DNA of 64,000 nt from Roseovarius sp. S88 (GCF_037023735.1 NZ_CP146069.1:537501-601500), one strand, 5' to 3'; positions 1 to 9,581 are shown, counted from the stretch's first letter. Made by a program: numbers and translations. The notes: generated from the sequence alone by a model not told the origin.

Positions 1-235
1 GAACATGTTGGGAAGCATGGCCATAGCGGGTGACAGCCCCGTATAGGAAGCTCGATAGAATGTATTAAGTAGGGCGGGACACGTGAAATCCTGTCTGAAG
101 ATCGGAGGACCACCTTCGAAGGCTAAGTACTCCTTACTGACCGATAGCGAACCAGTACCGTGAGGGAAAGGTGAAAAGCACCCCGACGAGGGGAGTGAAA
201 CAGTACCTGAAACCGAACGCCTACAATCAGTCGGA

Positions 236-873
236 GCTTGACTGGACTCTAATGACAATCTGCTTCATCAATGTGCGTAAATCACGCACGAAGGAGCAAG
301 TAACGTGTCAGATTTGGCTTTTATTACGGATGGAACAGCTGCGGTGGTTTTCCTGGTTGCAGGATTGATCGACGCCGGCGTGAACCATTGCCCCAATCAG
401 GGCTGCTTCGCCAAAAACGAAGTGCAAGCATATAATAGCTTTTCGGTTGGCACGACGCATTTTCAAGAAAGCGAAGTTGGAGAGGAATTCTACTTCCGCC
501 GCGAAACAGGCCATGCAGATGGACCGTTTCAGCGGGTGTGGGGCATCTCAGCGTCTACGGATGGAGAACTTTGGGCAGGCATAGGCCACGCCTATACAAT
601 CCCTCTACCCTGGAAAAACTTCCACTTTCAGATGAATGCGATGACCGGTCTCTACGAAGAAGGAGACGGTGTGGATCTGGGAGGCCCAATCGAATTTAGA
701 TCGGGGTTTTCCGTCGGATACGTCAACAACAGCGGGGTTCGCATGAGCCTGAGCATTGATCACAGATCAAATCTCGGGATTTACAGCGACAACCCAGGCC
801 TTGAGACGGTTCAATTCCGGGTTTCGATCCCAACAAACTAACCGGAAACGGTTGTCATTAGTGTCCAGTCTTG
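236..873 (+). other. Intervening sequence (IVS) in 23S rRNA helix 25
   Basis: The rRNA sequence runs normally up to CAATCAGTCGGA (ending at 235) and resumes with GTGACGGCGTACC (from 873), the two sides of helix 25. In between lie two arms, 240-260 and 850-870, that pair over 21 bp with one T-T mismatch and one G-T pair. This long near-perfect stem is the usual RNase III substrate that removes IVSs from precursor 23S rRNA. The loop is about 590 nt, far above the roughly 100-200 nt of common IVSs, and nearly all of it is one reading frame (305-841). A small hairpin (GTGCGT/ACGCAC, 273-289) lies just before the ribosome binding site. Excision is inferred, not shown. Confidence 0.88.
305..841 (+). 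CDS. PagL-like lipid A deacylase / acyloxyacyl hydrolase encoded inside the 23S rRNA IVS
   Basis: A 178-residue protein starting at GTG 305, with AAGGAG at 291-296 and 8 nt spacing; the stop codon falls 9 bases before the closing IVS stem. The C-terminal half matches the outer-membrane PagL/acyloxyacyl hydrolase family: GxGxxYxxPLP-like text near residues 92-102, DLGGPxEFRSG near 124-134, then HRSN (His153, Ser155, Asn156) and NPGLE (Glu167). These are the PagL His-Ser-Glu catalytic residues and the oxyanion Asn. The C-terminus alternates like a beta-barrel strand. The N-terminus has a hydrophobic stretch (residues 11-23) but no textbook signal peptide, so export is uncertain. Known enzymes remove an acyl chain from lipid A. 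The location inside an rRNA gene is the odd feature; a chromosomal paralogue elsewhere is likely. Confidence 0.82.
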   Translation: MSDLAFITDGTAAVVFLVAGLIDAGVNHCPNQGCFAKNEVQAYNSFSVGTTHFQESEVGEEFYFRRETGHADGPFQRVWGISASTDGELWAGIGHAYTIPLPWKNFHFQMNAMTGLYEEGDGVDLGGPIEFRSGFSVGYVNNSGVRMSLSIDHRSNLGIYSDNPGLETVQFRVSIPTN

Positions 874-1372
874 TGACGGCGTACCTTTTGTATAATGGGT
901 CATCGACTTGGTCTATCTAGCAAGCTTAAGCCGTTAGGTGTAGGCGCAGCGAAAGCGAGTCTTAATAGGGCGAATGAGTTAGATGGATCAGACCCGAAAC
1001 CGAGTGATCTAGGCATGGCCAGGTTGAAGGTAAGGTAACACTTACTGGAGGACCGAACCCACATCTGTTGAAAAAGATCGGGATGAGCTGTGCCTAGGGG
1101 TGAAAGGCCAATCAAACTCGGAGATAGCTGGTTCTCTGCGAAATCTATTTAGGTAGAGCGTCATCCGAATACCCTCGGGGGTAGAGCACTGGATGGGTAA
1201 TGGGGCCCCACAGGCTTACTGATCCTAACCAAACTCCGAATACCGAGGAGTACTAGATGGCAGACACACTGCGGATGCTAACGTCCGTAGTGGAGAGGGA
1301 AACAACCCTGACCTCCGGCTAAGGCCCCCAATTCGTGGCTAAGTGGGAAAGCAGGTGAGACGTCCAAAACAA

Positions 1373-1403
<31 letters not shown>

Positions 1404-2139
1404 TAAAGATAGCGTAACAGCTCACTGGTCTAAATAAGATGTCTTGCGGCGAAGATGTAACGGGGCTCAAGCCACGAGCCGAAGCCGAGGAGTGCGTATG
1501 CACTGGTAGCAGAGCGTAGTGTGACATAGTTCCACTCCTCTTTAGCACCTCTCGAGGTGTTTTGGAGGAACGGAGCTTTCGATGAAGCGGGCGCGTGAGC
1601 GATCCCGTGGAGAGATCACTAGTGAGAATGATGACATGAGTAGCGACAAAGAGTGTGAGAGACACTCTCGCCGAAAGTCCAAGGGTTCCTGCTTAAAGTT
1701 AATCTGAGCAGGGTAAGCCGACCCCTAAGGCGAGGCCGAAAGGCGTAGTCGATGGGAATCAGGTTAATATTCCTGAGCCAGATGGAAGTGACGGATCATG
1801 AAGGTTGTTCACCCTTATCGGATTGGGTGGGCCGCTAATTGGTTCCTGGAAATAGCTCCATCATCAGATCGTACCCTAAACCAACACAGGTGGACTGGTA
1901 GAGCATACCAAGGCGCTTGAGAGAACGATGTTGAAGGAACTCGGCAAAATACCTCCGTAAGTTCGCGAGAAGGAGGCCCAGTTCCTAGGCAACTAGGGGC
2001 TGGGGGCACAAACCAGGGGGTGGCGACTGTTTACTAAAAACACAGGGCTCTGCGAAGTCGCAAGACGACGTATAGGGTCTGACGCCTGCCCGGTGCCTGA
2101 AGGTTAAAAGGAGGGGTGAGAGCTCTGAATTGAAGCCCA

Positions 2140-2222
<83 letters not shown>

Positions 2223-2480
2223 CGACTTCCCCGCTGTCTCCAACATCGACTCAGCGAAATTGAATTGCCTGTCAAGATGCAGGCTTCCCGCGGTTAGACG
2301 GAAAGACCCCGTGCACCTTTACTACAGCTTCGCACTGGCATCAGGCACAATATGTGCAGGATAGGTGGTGGGCTTTGAAGCAGGAACGCTAGTTTCTGTG
2401 GAGCCACCCTTGAGATACCACCCTTATTCTGCTTGATGTCTAACCGCGGCCCGTTATCCGGGTCCGGGACCCTGCGTGGT

Positions 2481-2512
<32 letters not shown>

Positions 2513-2655
2513 GCGTAACGGAGGCGCGCGAAGGTTGGCTCAGAGCGGTCGGAAATCGCTCGTTGAGTGCAATGGCAGAAGCCAGCCTGACTGCGAGACT
2601 GACAAGTCGAGCAGAGTCGAAAGACGGCCATAGTGATCCGGTGGTCCCAAGTGGG

Positions 2656-2704
<49 letters not shown>

Positions 2705-3211
2705 ACTGCCCAAGAGTCCATATCGACGGCAGTGTTTGGCACCTCGATGTCGGCTCATCTCATCCTGGGGCTGGAGCAGGTCCCAAGGGTACGGCTGTTC
2801 GCCGTTTAAAGAGGTACGTGAGCTGGGTTTAGAACGTCGTGAGACAGTTCGGTCCCTATCTGCCGTGGGTGTAGGATACTTGAGAGGAGTTGCCCCTAGT
2901 ACGAGAGGACCGGGGTGAACGATCCACTGGTGGACCTGTTGTCGTGCCAACGGCAGTGCAGGGTAGCTATGATCGGACAGGATAACCGCTGAAGGCATCT
3001 AAGCGGGAAGCCCCCTCAAAACAAGGTATCCCTGAGGACCGTGGTAGACCACCACGTCGATAGGCCGGAGATGTAAGCGCAGTAATGCGTTCAGTTGACC
3101 GGTACTAATTGTCCGATAGGCTTGATTTGATCCAGTAGAAGCAAGATTTCTACACGGATACAAAAGCCGTACACATTTACTGTACAGACTTGGAATTCAA
3201 GGGTTTTTCTT

Positions 3212-3329
3212 GGTTTGGTGGTCATAGCAAGAGCAAAACACCCGGTCCCATCCCGAACCCGGCCGTTAAGTGCCTTAGCGCCGATGGTACTGCGTCTTAA
3301 GACGTGGGAGAGTAGGTCACCGCCAAACC
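3212..3329 (+). rRNA. rrf: 5S ribosomal RNA
   Basis: The ends GGTTTGGTGGT and ACCGCCAAACC pair to form helix I, and the interior carries the conserved CCCATCCCGAACCCGG block (about 3246-3261) and the GATGGTACTGC block. The length is about 118 nt. It lies about 80 bases after the 23S 3' end, in the normal rrn order. The 149 bases between it and the tRNA show no further gene. Confidence 0.95.
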
Positions 3330-3478
3330 TAGTAAAACCCTTGATGTATCTCTCTTTCGATGACGCCTCAGTATGATCCACAAGACTTCTGGGGCACATT
3401 CGTGGCCACAAAACGCATTGCGCTTTGGTCACAAACCGGCCTCAAGTAGTCCTCTGGGCAGTAGGCCACCATAACTGT

Positions 3479-3555
<77 letters not shown>

Positions 3556-3562
3556 ACAAACA

Positions 3563-3586
3563 AGCCGCCCGCCGGGCGGTTTTTTA
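3563..3586 (+). terminator. Rho-independent terminator of the rrn operon
   Basis: CCGCCC-GCC-GGGCGG forms a 6-bp GC-only hairpin (3565-3579) followed directly by a T run. It lies 9 bases after the tRNA-fMet CCA end and closes the ribosomal operon. Confidence 0.85.
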
Positions 3587-3607
3587 TTGGCCTCGCCAGC
3601 GCGAAAA

Positions 3608-3633
3608 AGAAAAGCCGCCCCGAAGGACGGCTT
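3608..3633 (-). terminator. Terminator of the minus-strand binding-protein gene
   Basis: AAGCCG and CGGCTT arms (3612-3633) with a CGAA loop and one mismatch form a hairpin; on the minus strand it is followed by a T-rich tail (complement of AAAAAGAAAA). It lies 24 bases beyond the stop of the gene at 3658. Confidence 0.7.
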
Positions 3634-3657
3634 ATCCGTTTGATCTCGCGTTGCGCC

Positions 3658-4806
3658 TTACATCTTGCAGTCACCGACATAGACGTTTGAGTGATCTTCC
3701 AGCGCCACGTTCAGGATTTTGTTAGTGAAGATGTCGCCTTCCTTGATCACCTCGCGGACATAGATGTCCTGGATCGGGTGATGGTTGTCGGCAAAGGCGA
3801 AATCGCCACGAACCGAGTCGAAATCCGCAGCTTTCAGCGCGGCACGGAAGGCATCGGGATCATTGATATCCGCTGCTGCCATCGCCGAGAGAAGCAGGTT
3901 CGCCGTGTCGTAGCCCTGGCTGGCATAAAGCGACGGCAGGCGGCCATATTCGGCTTGGAACGCATCGACAAAGGCTTTGTTGGCGGCGTTATCGATATCT
4001 TTGTTCCACTGGCTCGTGTTCTTCACACCCATGGCTGCATCGCCCACAGCTTGCAGGATGCCCTGATCAAAGCTGAACGCGGGTCCGACAACCGGCAGGT
4101 CGATGCCGCTATCGGCATATTGCTTGAGGAAGGAAATCCCCATGCCACCGGGCAGGAAGAAGAAGACACTATCCGCACCAGAGGCCCTGATTTGCGCCAG
4201 TTCAGCGGCGTAATCCTTCTGCCCCAGCTCAGTGAAGATTTCACCGGCCAGCTCGCCTTCATAGATGCGCTTGTATCCCGTCAGTGCATCCGCCCCCGCT
4301 GGATAGTTGGGTGCCAGGATGAACGAGTTCTCGAACCCCGCGGCATTGGCGTACCCGCCCGCGGCTTCATGCAGGTTGTCGTTCTGCCAGGCCACGTTGA
4401 AGTAATTCGGATGACAGCCAGCGCCGGCCAGCGCAGAAGGCCCGGCGTTGGGTGACAGGTAAAACTTGCCTTGCCCCGTTGCCGCAGGCACCACGGCCAT
4501 GGCCAGGTTCGACCAGATAATCCCGGTTAGCACGTCAACTTTCTCAGATTGAATCATCTTGTCGGCAAGTTGCACCGCGATATCAGGCTTGCGTTGGTCG
4601 TCCTCGACCACCACTTCGATATGGTTGCTCCCCGACATTTTCACCGCCAAAAGAAAGCCATCGCGCACGTCGATTCCCAGCCCGGCACCACCGCCTGAGA
4701 GCGTGGTGATCATGCCCACCTTGACGTTGGACTGATGCCCGTCTGCCAAAGCAAGCGATCCCATCGCGGTCAGCGCGGCGGCGGCCGCCAATGTTTTTAG
4801 TTTCAT
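3658..4806 (-). CDS. ABC transporter substrate-binding protein, branched-chain amino-acid (LivJ) type
   Basis: A periplasmic binding protein of 382 residues from the type 1 periplasmic binding family used by Liv-like importers. Residues 1-21 form a signal peptide ending in ALA before DG. The mature part has the expected opening, with a VGMITTLSG strand, a glycine-rich loop, and the later SPNAGPSALAG and FFLPGGMG segments. No permease or ATPase genes flank it, so it either serves a transporter encoded elsewhere or acts as an orphan receptor. Some relatives bind aromatic acids or amides, so the ligand cannot be read from sequence alone. It sits alone on the minus strand, with a terminator after it. 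Confidence 0.85.
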   Translation of the reverse strand: MKLKTLAAAAALTAMGSLALADGHQSNVKVGMITTLSGGGAGLGIDVRDGFLLAVKMSGSNHIEVVVEDDQRKPDIAVQLADKMIQSEKVDVLTGIIWSNLAMAVVPAATGQGKFYLSPNAGPSALAGAGCHPNYFNVAWQNDNLHEAAGGYANAAGFENSFILAPNYPAGADALTGYKRIYEGELAGEIFTELGQKDYAAELAQIRASGADSVFFFLPGGMGISFLKQYADSGIDLPVVGPAFSFDQGILQAVGDAAMGVKNTSQWNKDIDNAANKAFVDAFQAEYGRLPSLYASQGYDTANLLLSAMAAADINDPDAFRAALKAADFDSVRGDFAFADNHHPIQDIYVREVIKEGDIFTNKILNVALEDHSNVYVGDCKM

Positions 4807-4828
4807 GGTTGTCCTCCCAAGTAATTTT

Positions 4829-5065
4829 TTAAAACGCCTTGAATGTCAGCGTTGTTTCCGTGCGCTCGATCCCAGAAATGTCGAGCAGTTGGTCGTTGAT
4901 GAATTTCCCGATATCTTCGCCCTCGGGCACGTAGAGCTTGAGCAAAAGATCAAACGGACCCGAGGTCGAATAAAGTTCAGAATGAATTTCGCGCAAAGCA
5001 ATCTCTTCGGCGACTTTGTAGGACGTGCCGGGCTTGCAGCGGATGTTGATGAAGACTGGGCGCAT
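4829..5065 (-). CDS. Stand-alone Lrp/AsnC ligand-binding (RAM) domain protein
   Basis: A protein of 78 residues consisting only of the C-terminal ligand-sensing fold of Lrp/AsnC regulators, with beta-alpha-beta text such as VFINIRCKPG and GPFDLLLKLYV, and no helix-turn-helix. The ATG at 5065 is preferred because GAGAGG lies a few bases upstream; an in-frame codon 18 bases earlier lacks this. Stand-alone RAM domains form oligomeric amino-acid sensors or partner with full-length Lrp proteins. It is followed by the binding-protein gene on the same strand (gap 22 bases), so a shared transcript and an amino-acid link are plausible but inferred. Confidence 0.82.
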   Translation of the reverse strand: MRPVFINIRCKPGTSYKVAEEIALREIHSELYSTSGPFDLLLKLYVPEGEDIGKFINDQLLDISGIERTETTLTFKAF

Positions 5066-5157
5066 GGTGAACCTCTCTTCCAATGGCGTTCAGTAAACCT
5101 CAAAGCGCCCTTGAAACAAAAGCAGAAAATCAAAGAAACCATGAAAATCGCCTGGAA

Positions 5158-5583
5158 TTAGCCTTTCAGATGACGCGCCCGCGAGCCTCTTTCAATTGCA
5201 GCGGCATGCAGCCGGTCGATATTGAGCTCATAGCGGATCTCTTCGAGAATGCGCAGTTCGGTCTCATCCAGCGTCCCATCGGCCGCAGCCACGTCACAGG
5301 CCAGCGCATAAGCAGTCTCATAAAGACGTTCATCGAGGTTGTCTCGTACCAACCCAAAAAGCGCGTCTAAACCTTCCTCAACACTGAAAAGGTCAAACAC
5401 AATTTGCGCGACGATCTTGATCCGGTCCGCGTCGTAATCAGCAAAAACCGGAAGGTTGTTCACCGCAGACTCAATTTTCACCAACTCAGACGTCCGGATA
5501 TCTTCGTCCGAGGCCGAAACGGCGATCATAACCATCACCAGGCAATCCTGGGGGCTCAGCGGGTGTGGTATCTGCTCGCTCAT
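5158..5583 (-). CDS. TerB-like protein
   Basis: A 141-residue, probably cytoplasmic, all-helical protein with the two acidic repeats of the TerB/DjlA N-terminal fold: SASDEDIRTSE early and AAADGTLDETE late, each resembling a metal-binding acidic loop. TerB-family proteins are associated with tellurite resistance and membrane stress, but lone copies like this are common in Alphaproteobacteria with no assigned role. It lies upstream of the Lrp-like gene on the same strand, and lysK starts divergently 114 bases away. There are no other ter genes nearby, so a tellurite function should not be assumed. Confidence 0.75.
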   Translation of the reverse strand: MSEQIPHPLSPQDCLVMVMIAVSASDEDIRTSELVKIESAVNNLPVFADYDADRIKIVAQIVFDLFSVEEGLDALFGLVRDNLDERLYETAYALACDVAAADGTLDETELRILEEIRYELNIDRLHAAAIERGSRARHLKG

Positions 5584-5697
5584 TTGACGTCCTTTGATTT
5601 ATCTTGTCGCAGTGCAGAATATTGACTGTCCGGCCCCTCGGCAATAGGAAGCGAACGGTCTTGTCTTATTGATAAGGCACATCAATCGGAGAATGAT

Positions 5698-7272
5698 ATG
5701 TCTGATCTACGCGATGCTGCCCTAAGCTCGAAAGCCTGGCCTTTTGAAGAAGCACGTCGCCTGCTCAAACGCTATGAAAAGGGGGCTCCTGACAAGGGGT
5801 ATGTTCTTTTCGAAACCGGCTACGGGCCGTCGGGCCTGCCGCATATTGGCACCTTTGGAGAGGTGCTGCGCACGACCATGGTGCGGCACGCCTTTGAACA
5901 GATCAGCGACATTCCCACCAAACTTATCTGCTTTTCGGATGATCTGGATGGCATGCGCAAGGTGCCCGGCAATGTCCCGAACCCGGAGATGTTGCAGGAA
6001 CACTTGCACAGGCCGCTGACCGTGGTGCCCGATCCCTTTGGGGAATACGAGAGTTTTGGCCACCATAACAATGCTATGCTGCGGCGGTTTCTTGATACGT
6101 TCGGGTTTGAATACGAGTTCATCTCGGCCCGCGAATTTTACCGCACCGGACAGCTTGATGAGATCTTGCTTCGCTGCGCCGAGCGGTACGATGATCTGAT
6201 GAAGATCATGCTGAAATCCCTGCGTGAGGAGCGGCAACAGACCTATTCGATTTTTTTGCCGATCCACCCCGAAACGGGGCGTGTGCTTTATGTGCCGATG
6301 AAACATGTGGACGCCAAAGAGGGCACAGTCACCTTTGACGACGAGACGGGCAAGGAGTGGACGCTGCCGGTGACTGGCGGAAATGTGAAGCTCCAGTGGA
6401 AGCCGGATTTTGGCGCACGCTGGGCCGCGCTTGGCGTGGATTTCGAGATGTATGGCAAGGAACATGCCACCAACGAGAAAATCTATGACGCCATCTGCCG
6501 AACCCTGGGGGCCCGTCCGCCCGAGCATTTCAGCTATGAGCTTTTCCTCGATGATCAGGGTCAGAAGATTTCCAAATCCTCGGGCAACGGGATCAGCATT
6601 GATGAATGGCTGAGCTATGCCGCGACCGAGAGCCTGTCTTACTTCATGTATCAAAAGCCGAAAACGGCCAAACGGCTCTATTTTGACGTGATCCCGCGAG
6701 CCGTGGATGAATACCACCAACAGCTGCGCGCCTATCCCGGTCAGGATGCTGCACAAAAGGTCAACAACCCGGTGCATCACATCCACAACGGCGATGTGCC
6801 CGAGAGTAAGATGGTCGTCCCATTTGCGATGCTCTTGAACCTTGCGTCTGTATCTTCGGCCGAGGACAAGGATACGCTTTGGGGATTCATTCGCCGCTAT
6901 GCACCAGAGGCCAGTGCTGAGACGCATCCAGACATGGATGCTGCAGCCGGCTGTGCAGTGAAATACTATGAGGATTTCGTTGCGCCCACCAAAACCTATC
7001 GCGCCCCCAGCGATCTGGAACGTGAGGCACTCAGCGATCTGCGTGACCAGCTGGCCGCCTATGACGGCCCCGTTGAAGATGAGGCGCTACAATCTATCGT
7101 CTATGCCGTGGGCCGTGACCGGTTCGAGCCGCTGCGCGATTGGTTCAAGGCCATTTACGAAGTTCTTTTGGGCGCAAGCCAAGGCCCACGCTTTGGCGGT
7201 TTCATCGCGCTTTATGGTCTGGAGGAGACCGTAGCTCTCATCGACAAGGCGCTGGCGGGCGAACTCGTTTGA
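5698..7272 (+). CDS. lysK: Lysyl-tRNA synthetase, class I
   Basis: This enzyme attaches lysine to tRNA-Lys in the cytosol. The 524 residues match the class I (Rossmann) LysRS found in archaea and many Alphaproteobacteria rather than the class II enzyme of E. coli. The ATP-binding signatures are clear: HIGT at residues 49-52 and KISKS at 290-294. The C-terminal helical anticodon-binding part is complete. The start has GGAG (5690-5693) just upstream. A tRNA-Lys(TTT) lies at 38.8 kb. The only LysRS gene seen in the window is this one. Confidence 0.96.
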   Translation: MSDLRDAALSSKAWPFEEARRLLKRYEKGAPDKGYVLFETGYGPSGLPHIGTFGEVLRTTMVRHAFEQISDIPTKLICFSDDLDGMRKVPGNVPNPEMLQEHLHRPLTVVPDPFGEYESFGHHNNAMLRRFLDTFGFEYEFISAREFYRTGQLDEILLRCAERYDDLMKIMLKSLREERQQTYSIFLPIHPETGRVLYVPMKHVDAKEGTVTFDDETGKEWTLPVTGGNVKLQWKPDFGARWAALGVDFEMYGKEHATNEKIYDAICRTLGARPPEHFSYELFLDDQGQKISKSSGNGISIDEWLSYAATESLSYFMYQKPKTAKRLYFDVIPRAVDEYHQQLRAYPGQDAAQKVNNPVHHIHNGDVPESKMVVPFAMLLNLASVSSAEDKDTLWGFIRRYAPEASAETHPDMDAAAGCAVKYYEDFVAPTKTYRAPSDLEREALSDLRDQLAAYDGPVEDEALQSIVYAVGRDRFEPLRDWFKAIYEVLLGASQGPRFGGFIALYGLEETVALIDKALAGELV

Positions 7273-7334
7273 TCTGTATCAACGCAGGGCGCAACCCGGC
7301 CTGAGATCATGCTCCTAAAAAGAGGAGCAGGGTG

Positions 7335-7736
7335 ATGATCATAAGACGACTTATTCCGTTCGCGGGGGCGCTGGCCTTACTGGCCTGCACGCAAATCTCC
7401 ATGCCAGAACCGAGCGAGGGACAGGCGCTTTTTGCAGAGAACTGTGTGCAATGCCATGGGACATCGGGTAAGGGTAATGGCCCTTGGGCTGGTTCATTTG
7501 ATCCGGCCCCAGCGGATCTGACTCGGTTGACCGAAGATGGCGTGTTCCCACGAGCACGCGTATTGTCGATCATAGATGGATATGACCGCACCGGACTTCC
7601 TGGACATCAGATGCCGGAATTTGGTCTGCTCTTGGTGGGTGACGCTGTGCCCGTAGATGTCGGAGATGGCGTGTTGACCCCCACGCCACGCCCTCTGGCG
7701 GCACTGCTGGAATACTTAGAGAATATTCAGGAATAA
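7335..7736 (+). CDS. Lipoprotein cytochrome c, single haem
   Basis: A small membrane-anchored c-type cytochrome of 133 residues. A type II signal peptide ends in the lipobox LALLAC (Cys18 from the ATG at 7335), and the haem motif CVQCH follows at residues 37-41. MPEF near the middle supplies the probable axial methionine. GAGGAG at 7322-7327 favours the ATG at 7335 over the GTG three bases earlier. It is probably an electron carrier at the periplasmic face of the membrane. It stands alone, 62 bases after lysK, and converges with the next gene with only 7 bases between stops. Confidence 0.85.
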   Translation: MIIRRLIPFAGALALLACTQISMPEPSEGQALFAENCVQCHGTSGKGNGPWAGSFDPAPADLTRLTEDGVFPRARVLSIIDGYDRTGLPGHQMPEFGLLLVGDAVPVDVGDGVLTPTPRPLAALLEYLENIQE

Positions 7737-7743
7737 CTGATCT

Positions 7744-8421
7744 TCAGACCCGGCAGATGCCTTTGACCTCGGCACCGTCCCAGGGAAGCACGACTTCGTC
7801 GGGGATACGCAACTCTTGCAGCGGGAAACCGTCACGCAACAGCTCTTTCAGGCGCTGCGTGCGCGGTGCTGTTGGATCAAGCGCGGCACAGCACACATAT
7901 TCCTCAACAATCGACGCCTGTTGCTCATAGGCGTAATCCAAAAATCGCGTCTTGGTGGAAATGTCGAAGAGATATGGATCGTCTTTGGCCGCATGCTCTG
8001 ACGCGGCCTTGAGCGGGGTGTAGCCCGTCTCGGCACGGTTCTGCCATTGCCAGACATGGGTGATCTCATGGGCAAAGATCATCGCGTGAACAAGGCTCAT
8101 GCGATCGGGATAGACCGGCAGGTAGTCGCGGTCGTACCATTCCTTGGAGTAAAACACCTTGTTGAAAAGCACGAAGGCAGCGGGGCCAACCGTAACCGTA
8201 TCGGTCGTTGGCTCCGGGAAGATACGCTCACGGCAGGCAAGGCGCGGGCGTTTCTGGCGCTTGTAGGTGACCTTGCCGATGAGTGCTCCATTCACGAAAC
8301 GGACGCGAGATGTGTCGATGCTGTCGCCGTGGATTTGCTCTGCAAAACTCTTTTCATTGTCTGTCAGGGGGCGCCCACATGACAATACAAACACCAGACA
8401 GAAAAGCAAAACCACGCGCAT
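7744..8421 (-). CDS. Putative lipoprotein with an HExxH zinc-protease-like motif
   Basis: This gene is not recognised as a named family member. The 225-residue product begins with a lipoprotein signal (VLSC, Cys15) and contains HEITH at residues 118-122, followed by WQWQNR, a pattern seen in zinc metallopeptidases and in DUF4157-like proteins. Downstream EEYVCC could offer the third metal ligand, a glutamate. Six cysteines suggest disulphides in the periplasm. A peptidase role is inference only. The neighbour genes give no functional hint. Confidence 0.6.
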   Translation of the reverse strand: MRVVLLFCLVFVLSCGRPLTDNEKSFAEQIHGDSIDTSRVRFVNGALIGKVTYKRQKRPRLACRERIFPEPTTDTVTVGPAAFVLFNKVFYSKEWYDRDYLPVYPDRMSLVHAMIFAHEITHVWQWQNRAETGYTPLKAASEHAAKDDPYLFDISTKTRFLDYAYEQQASIVEEYVCCAALDPTAPRTQRLKELLRDGFPLQELRIPDEVVLPWDGAEVKGICRV

Positions 8422-8507
8422 GGGTGGACGTTAGCAAGGCTTGGCAAAAGTGGATAGAGGGAGTTTAGAGTTTAGCTCTACGCGCGCGGACTTGATGTTG
8501 CATGGTT

Positions 8508-9581
8508 TTAGTATTTGGGGCGGCACTCCAGACCGCGAACCTGACAAAGCCCTGTGTAGAGCGCGTCGAATCCATTGCCGTAATTCTGTGGGGCTGAATT
8601 GAACAAAACCACGACGACATGCCCATCCGAAAATCGGAACATGGCCGTGAAGACACCCGTAAGACCGCCCCAATGGGTAAGCTGCCTGCCATCAGGGCCG
8701 GGCCAGATGCGCCAGCCCAGAGCATAGAAATCACCATCTTCTCCTGAGGGGGCGGCGGCATCGCTGGCCTCGGGCGTCCGCGCGGCAAAGCGCCAGACAT
8801 CTTCGGCACGACCCATCGCACTTCCCGCCGCGCCAAGTCCGGTAATCCACATGCGCTCAGCCTCTGAACCTTGCACCTGTTTCCAACACTTCTCGCTCTG
8901 TCCCCAGTTGGGGCCAGCTGCGCCGCTGAGCGTAATGCGCGCCTGTGCCTGGAGCACGTATTCCAGGCTATAGGTGCCGTTTTGCGTCAGCAGGTTGGTC
9001 AAAAGGCAAAATCCAATATTGGAATAGGCCGTGGTGCTGTCTGGCGCGTGATCAAGTGGCAGGGTCGTCCACGCAGAACGTGCAAGTTCATGACAGCTAT
9101 CGTCGTGCGTGCGCCCCATTTTTTCTGGCGCAAAAACGGGATCAAAGGTTAGGCTTCGATCAAAGCCCCCTCGATGGGCAAGCAGATCGCGGGGGGTGAT
9201 GGCCATGGCTCTGGGGTCATGCGGGGTTGGCAAATTTATTTGTTCTGCCAGAGGCTTGTCCAGGCTGACCTCGCCGGCATTCACCAGCGACAGAAGGGCT
9301 GCGGCAGTGATGGGCTTGGTGAGAGAGGCCAGAGGCAACACCTGATCGACCTGCATGGGCGTGCCTATGATCGGGTCTGAGACACCGAAGGCTTTGAGCG
9401 TTGGCGCACCGTCCGAGGGACCATAGGCCAGTACGGCGCCGGGGATGCCCGTCGCCTCCAGAAATGCCTCGATCACGTCTTCCTCGGTGGGGTCCTCGCG
9501 CAGGAACACAAACGCGACCGCCGCTATGGCGATCACGGCCAGCGCACCGAGGCGGAAGTTGCGTGTGCCGCTTTGAGACAT
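8508..9581 (-). CDS. Serine hydrolase, beta-lactamase/transpeptidase-like (class C family)
   Basis: A 357-residue protein with one N-terminal membrane segment or signal (residues 11-27) and the class C beta-lactamase fold. The catalytic SxxK is SLTK at residues 86-89; a YSN motif (TAYSNIGF) follows, and the C-terminal HWGG matches the third, KTG-like box. Family members include esterases, D-aminopeptidases and penicillin-binding proteins, so the substrate is unknown and resistance should not be inferred. It is a single-gene unit on the minus strand, divergent from the Kbp-like gene. Confidence 0.82.
   Translation of the reverse strand: MSQSGTRNFRLGALAVIAIAAVAFVFLREDPTEEDVIEAFLEATGIPGAVLAYGPSDGAPTLKAFGVSDPIIGTPMQVDQVLPLASLTKPITAAALLSLVNAGEVSLDKPLAEQINLPTPHDPRAMAITPRDLLAHRGGFDRSLTFDPVFAPEKMGRTHDDSCHELARSAWTTLPLDHAPDSTTAYSNIGFCLLTNLLTQNGTYSLEYVLQAQARITLSGAAGPNWGQSEKCWKQVQGSEAERMWITGLGAAGSAMGRAEDVWRFAARTPEASDAAAPSGEDGDFYALGWRIWPGPDGRQLTHWGGLTGVFTAMFRFSDGHVVVVLFNSAPQNYGNGFDALYTGLCQVRGLECRPKY

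Noticed and set aside
1510..1580. A possible second insertion in 23S rRNA (hairpin with CACCTCTCGAGGTG) upstream of helix 45
   Set aside because: The segment is short and looks like a lineage-specific helix variant in Rhodobacteraceae 23S rRNA; it has no long processing stem and no reading frame.
5722..6927. A 401-codon frame opposite lysK
   Set aside because: This is an antisense shadow of a clear synthetase gene in high-GC DNA; it has no motif and no plausible start signal.
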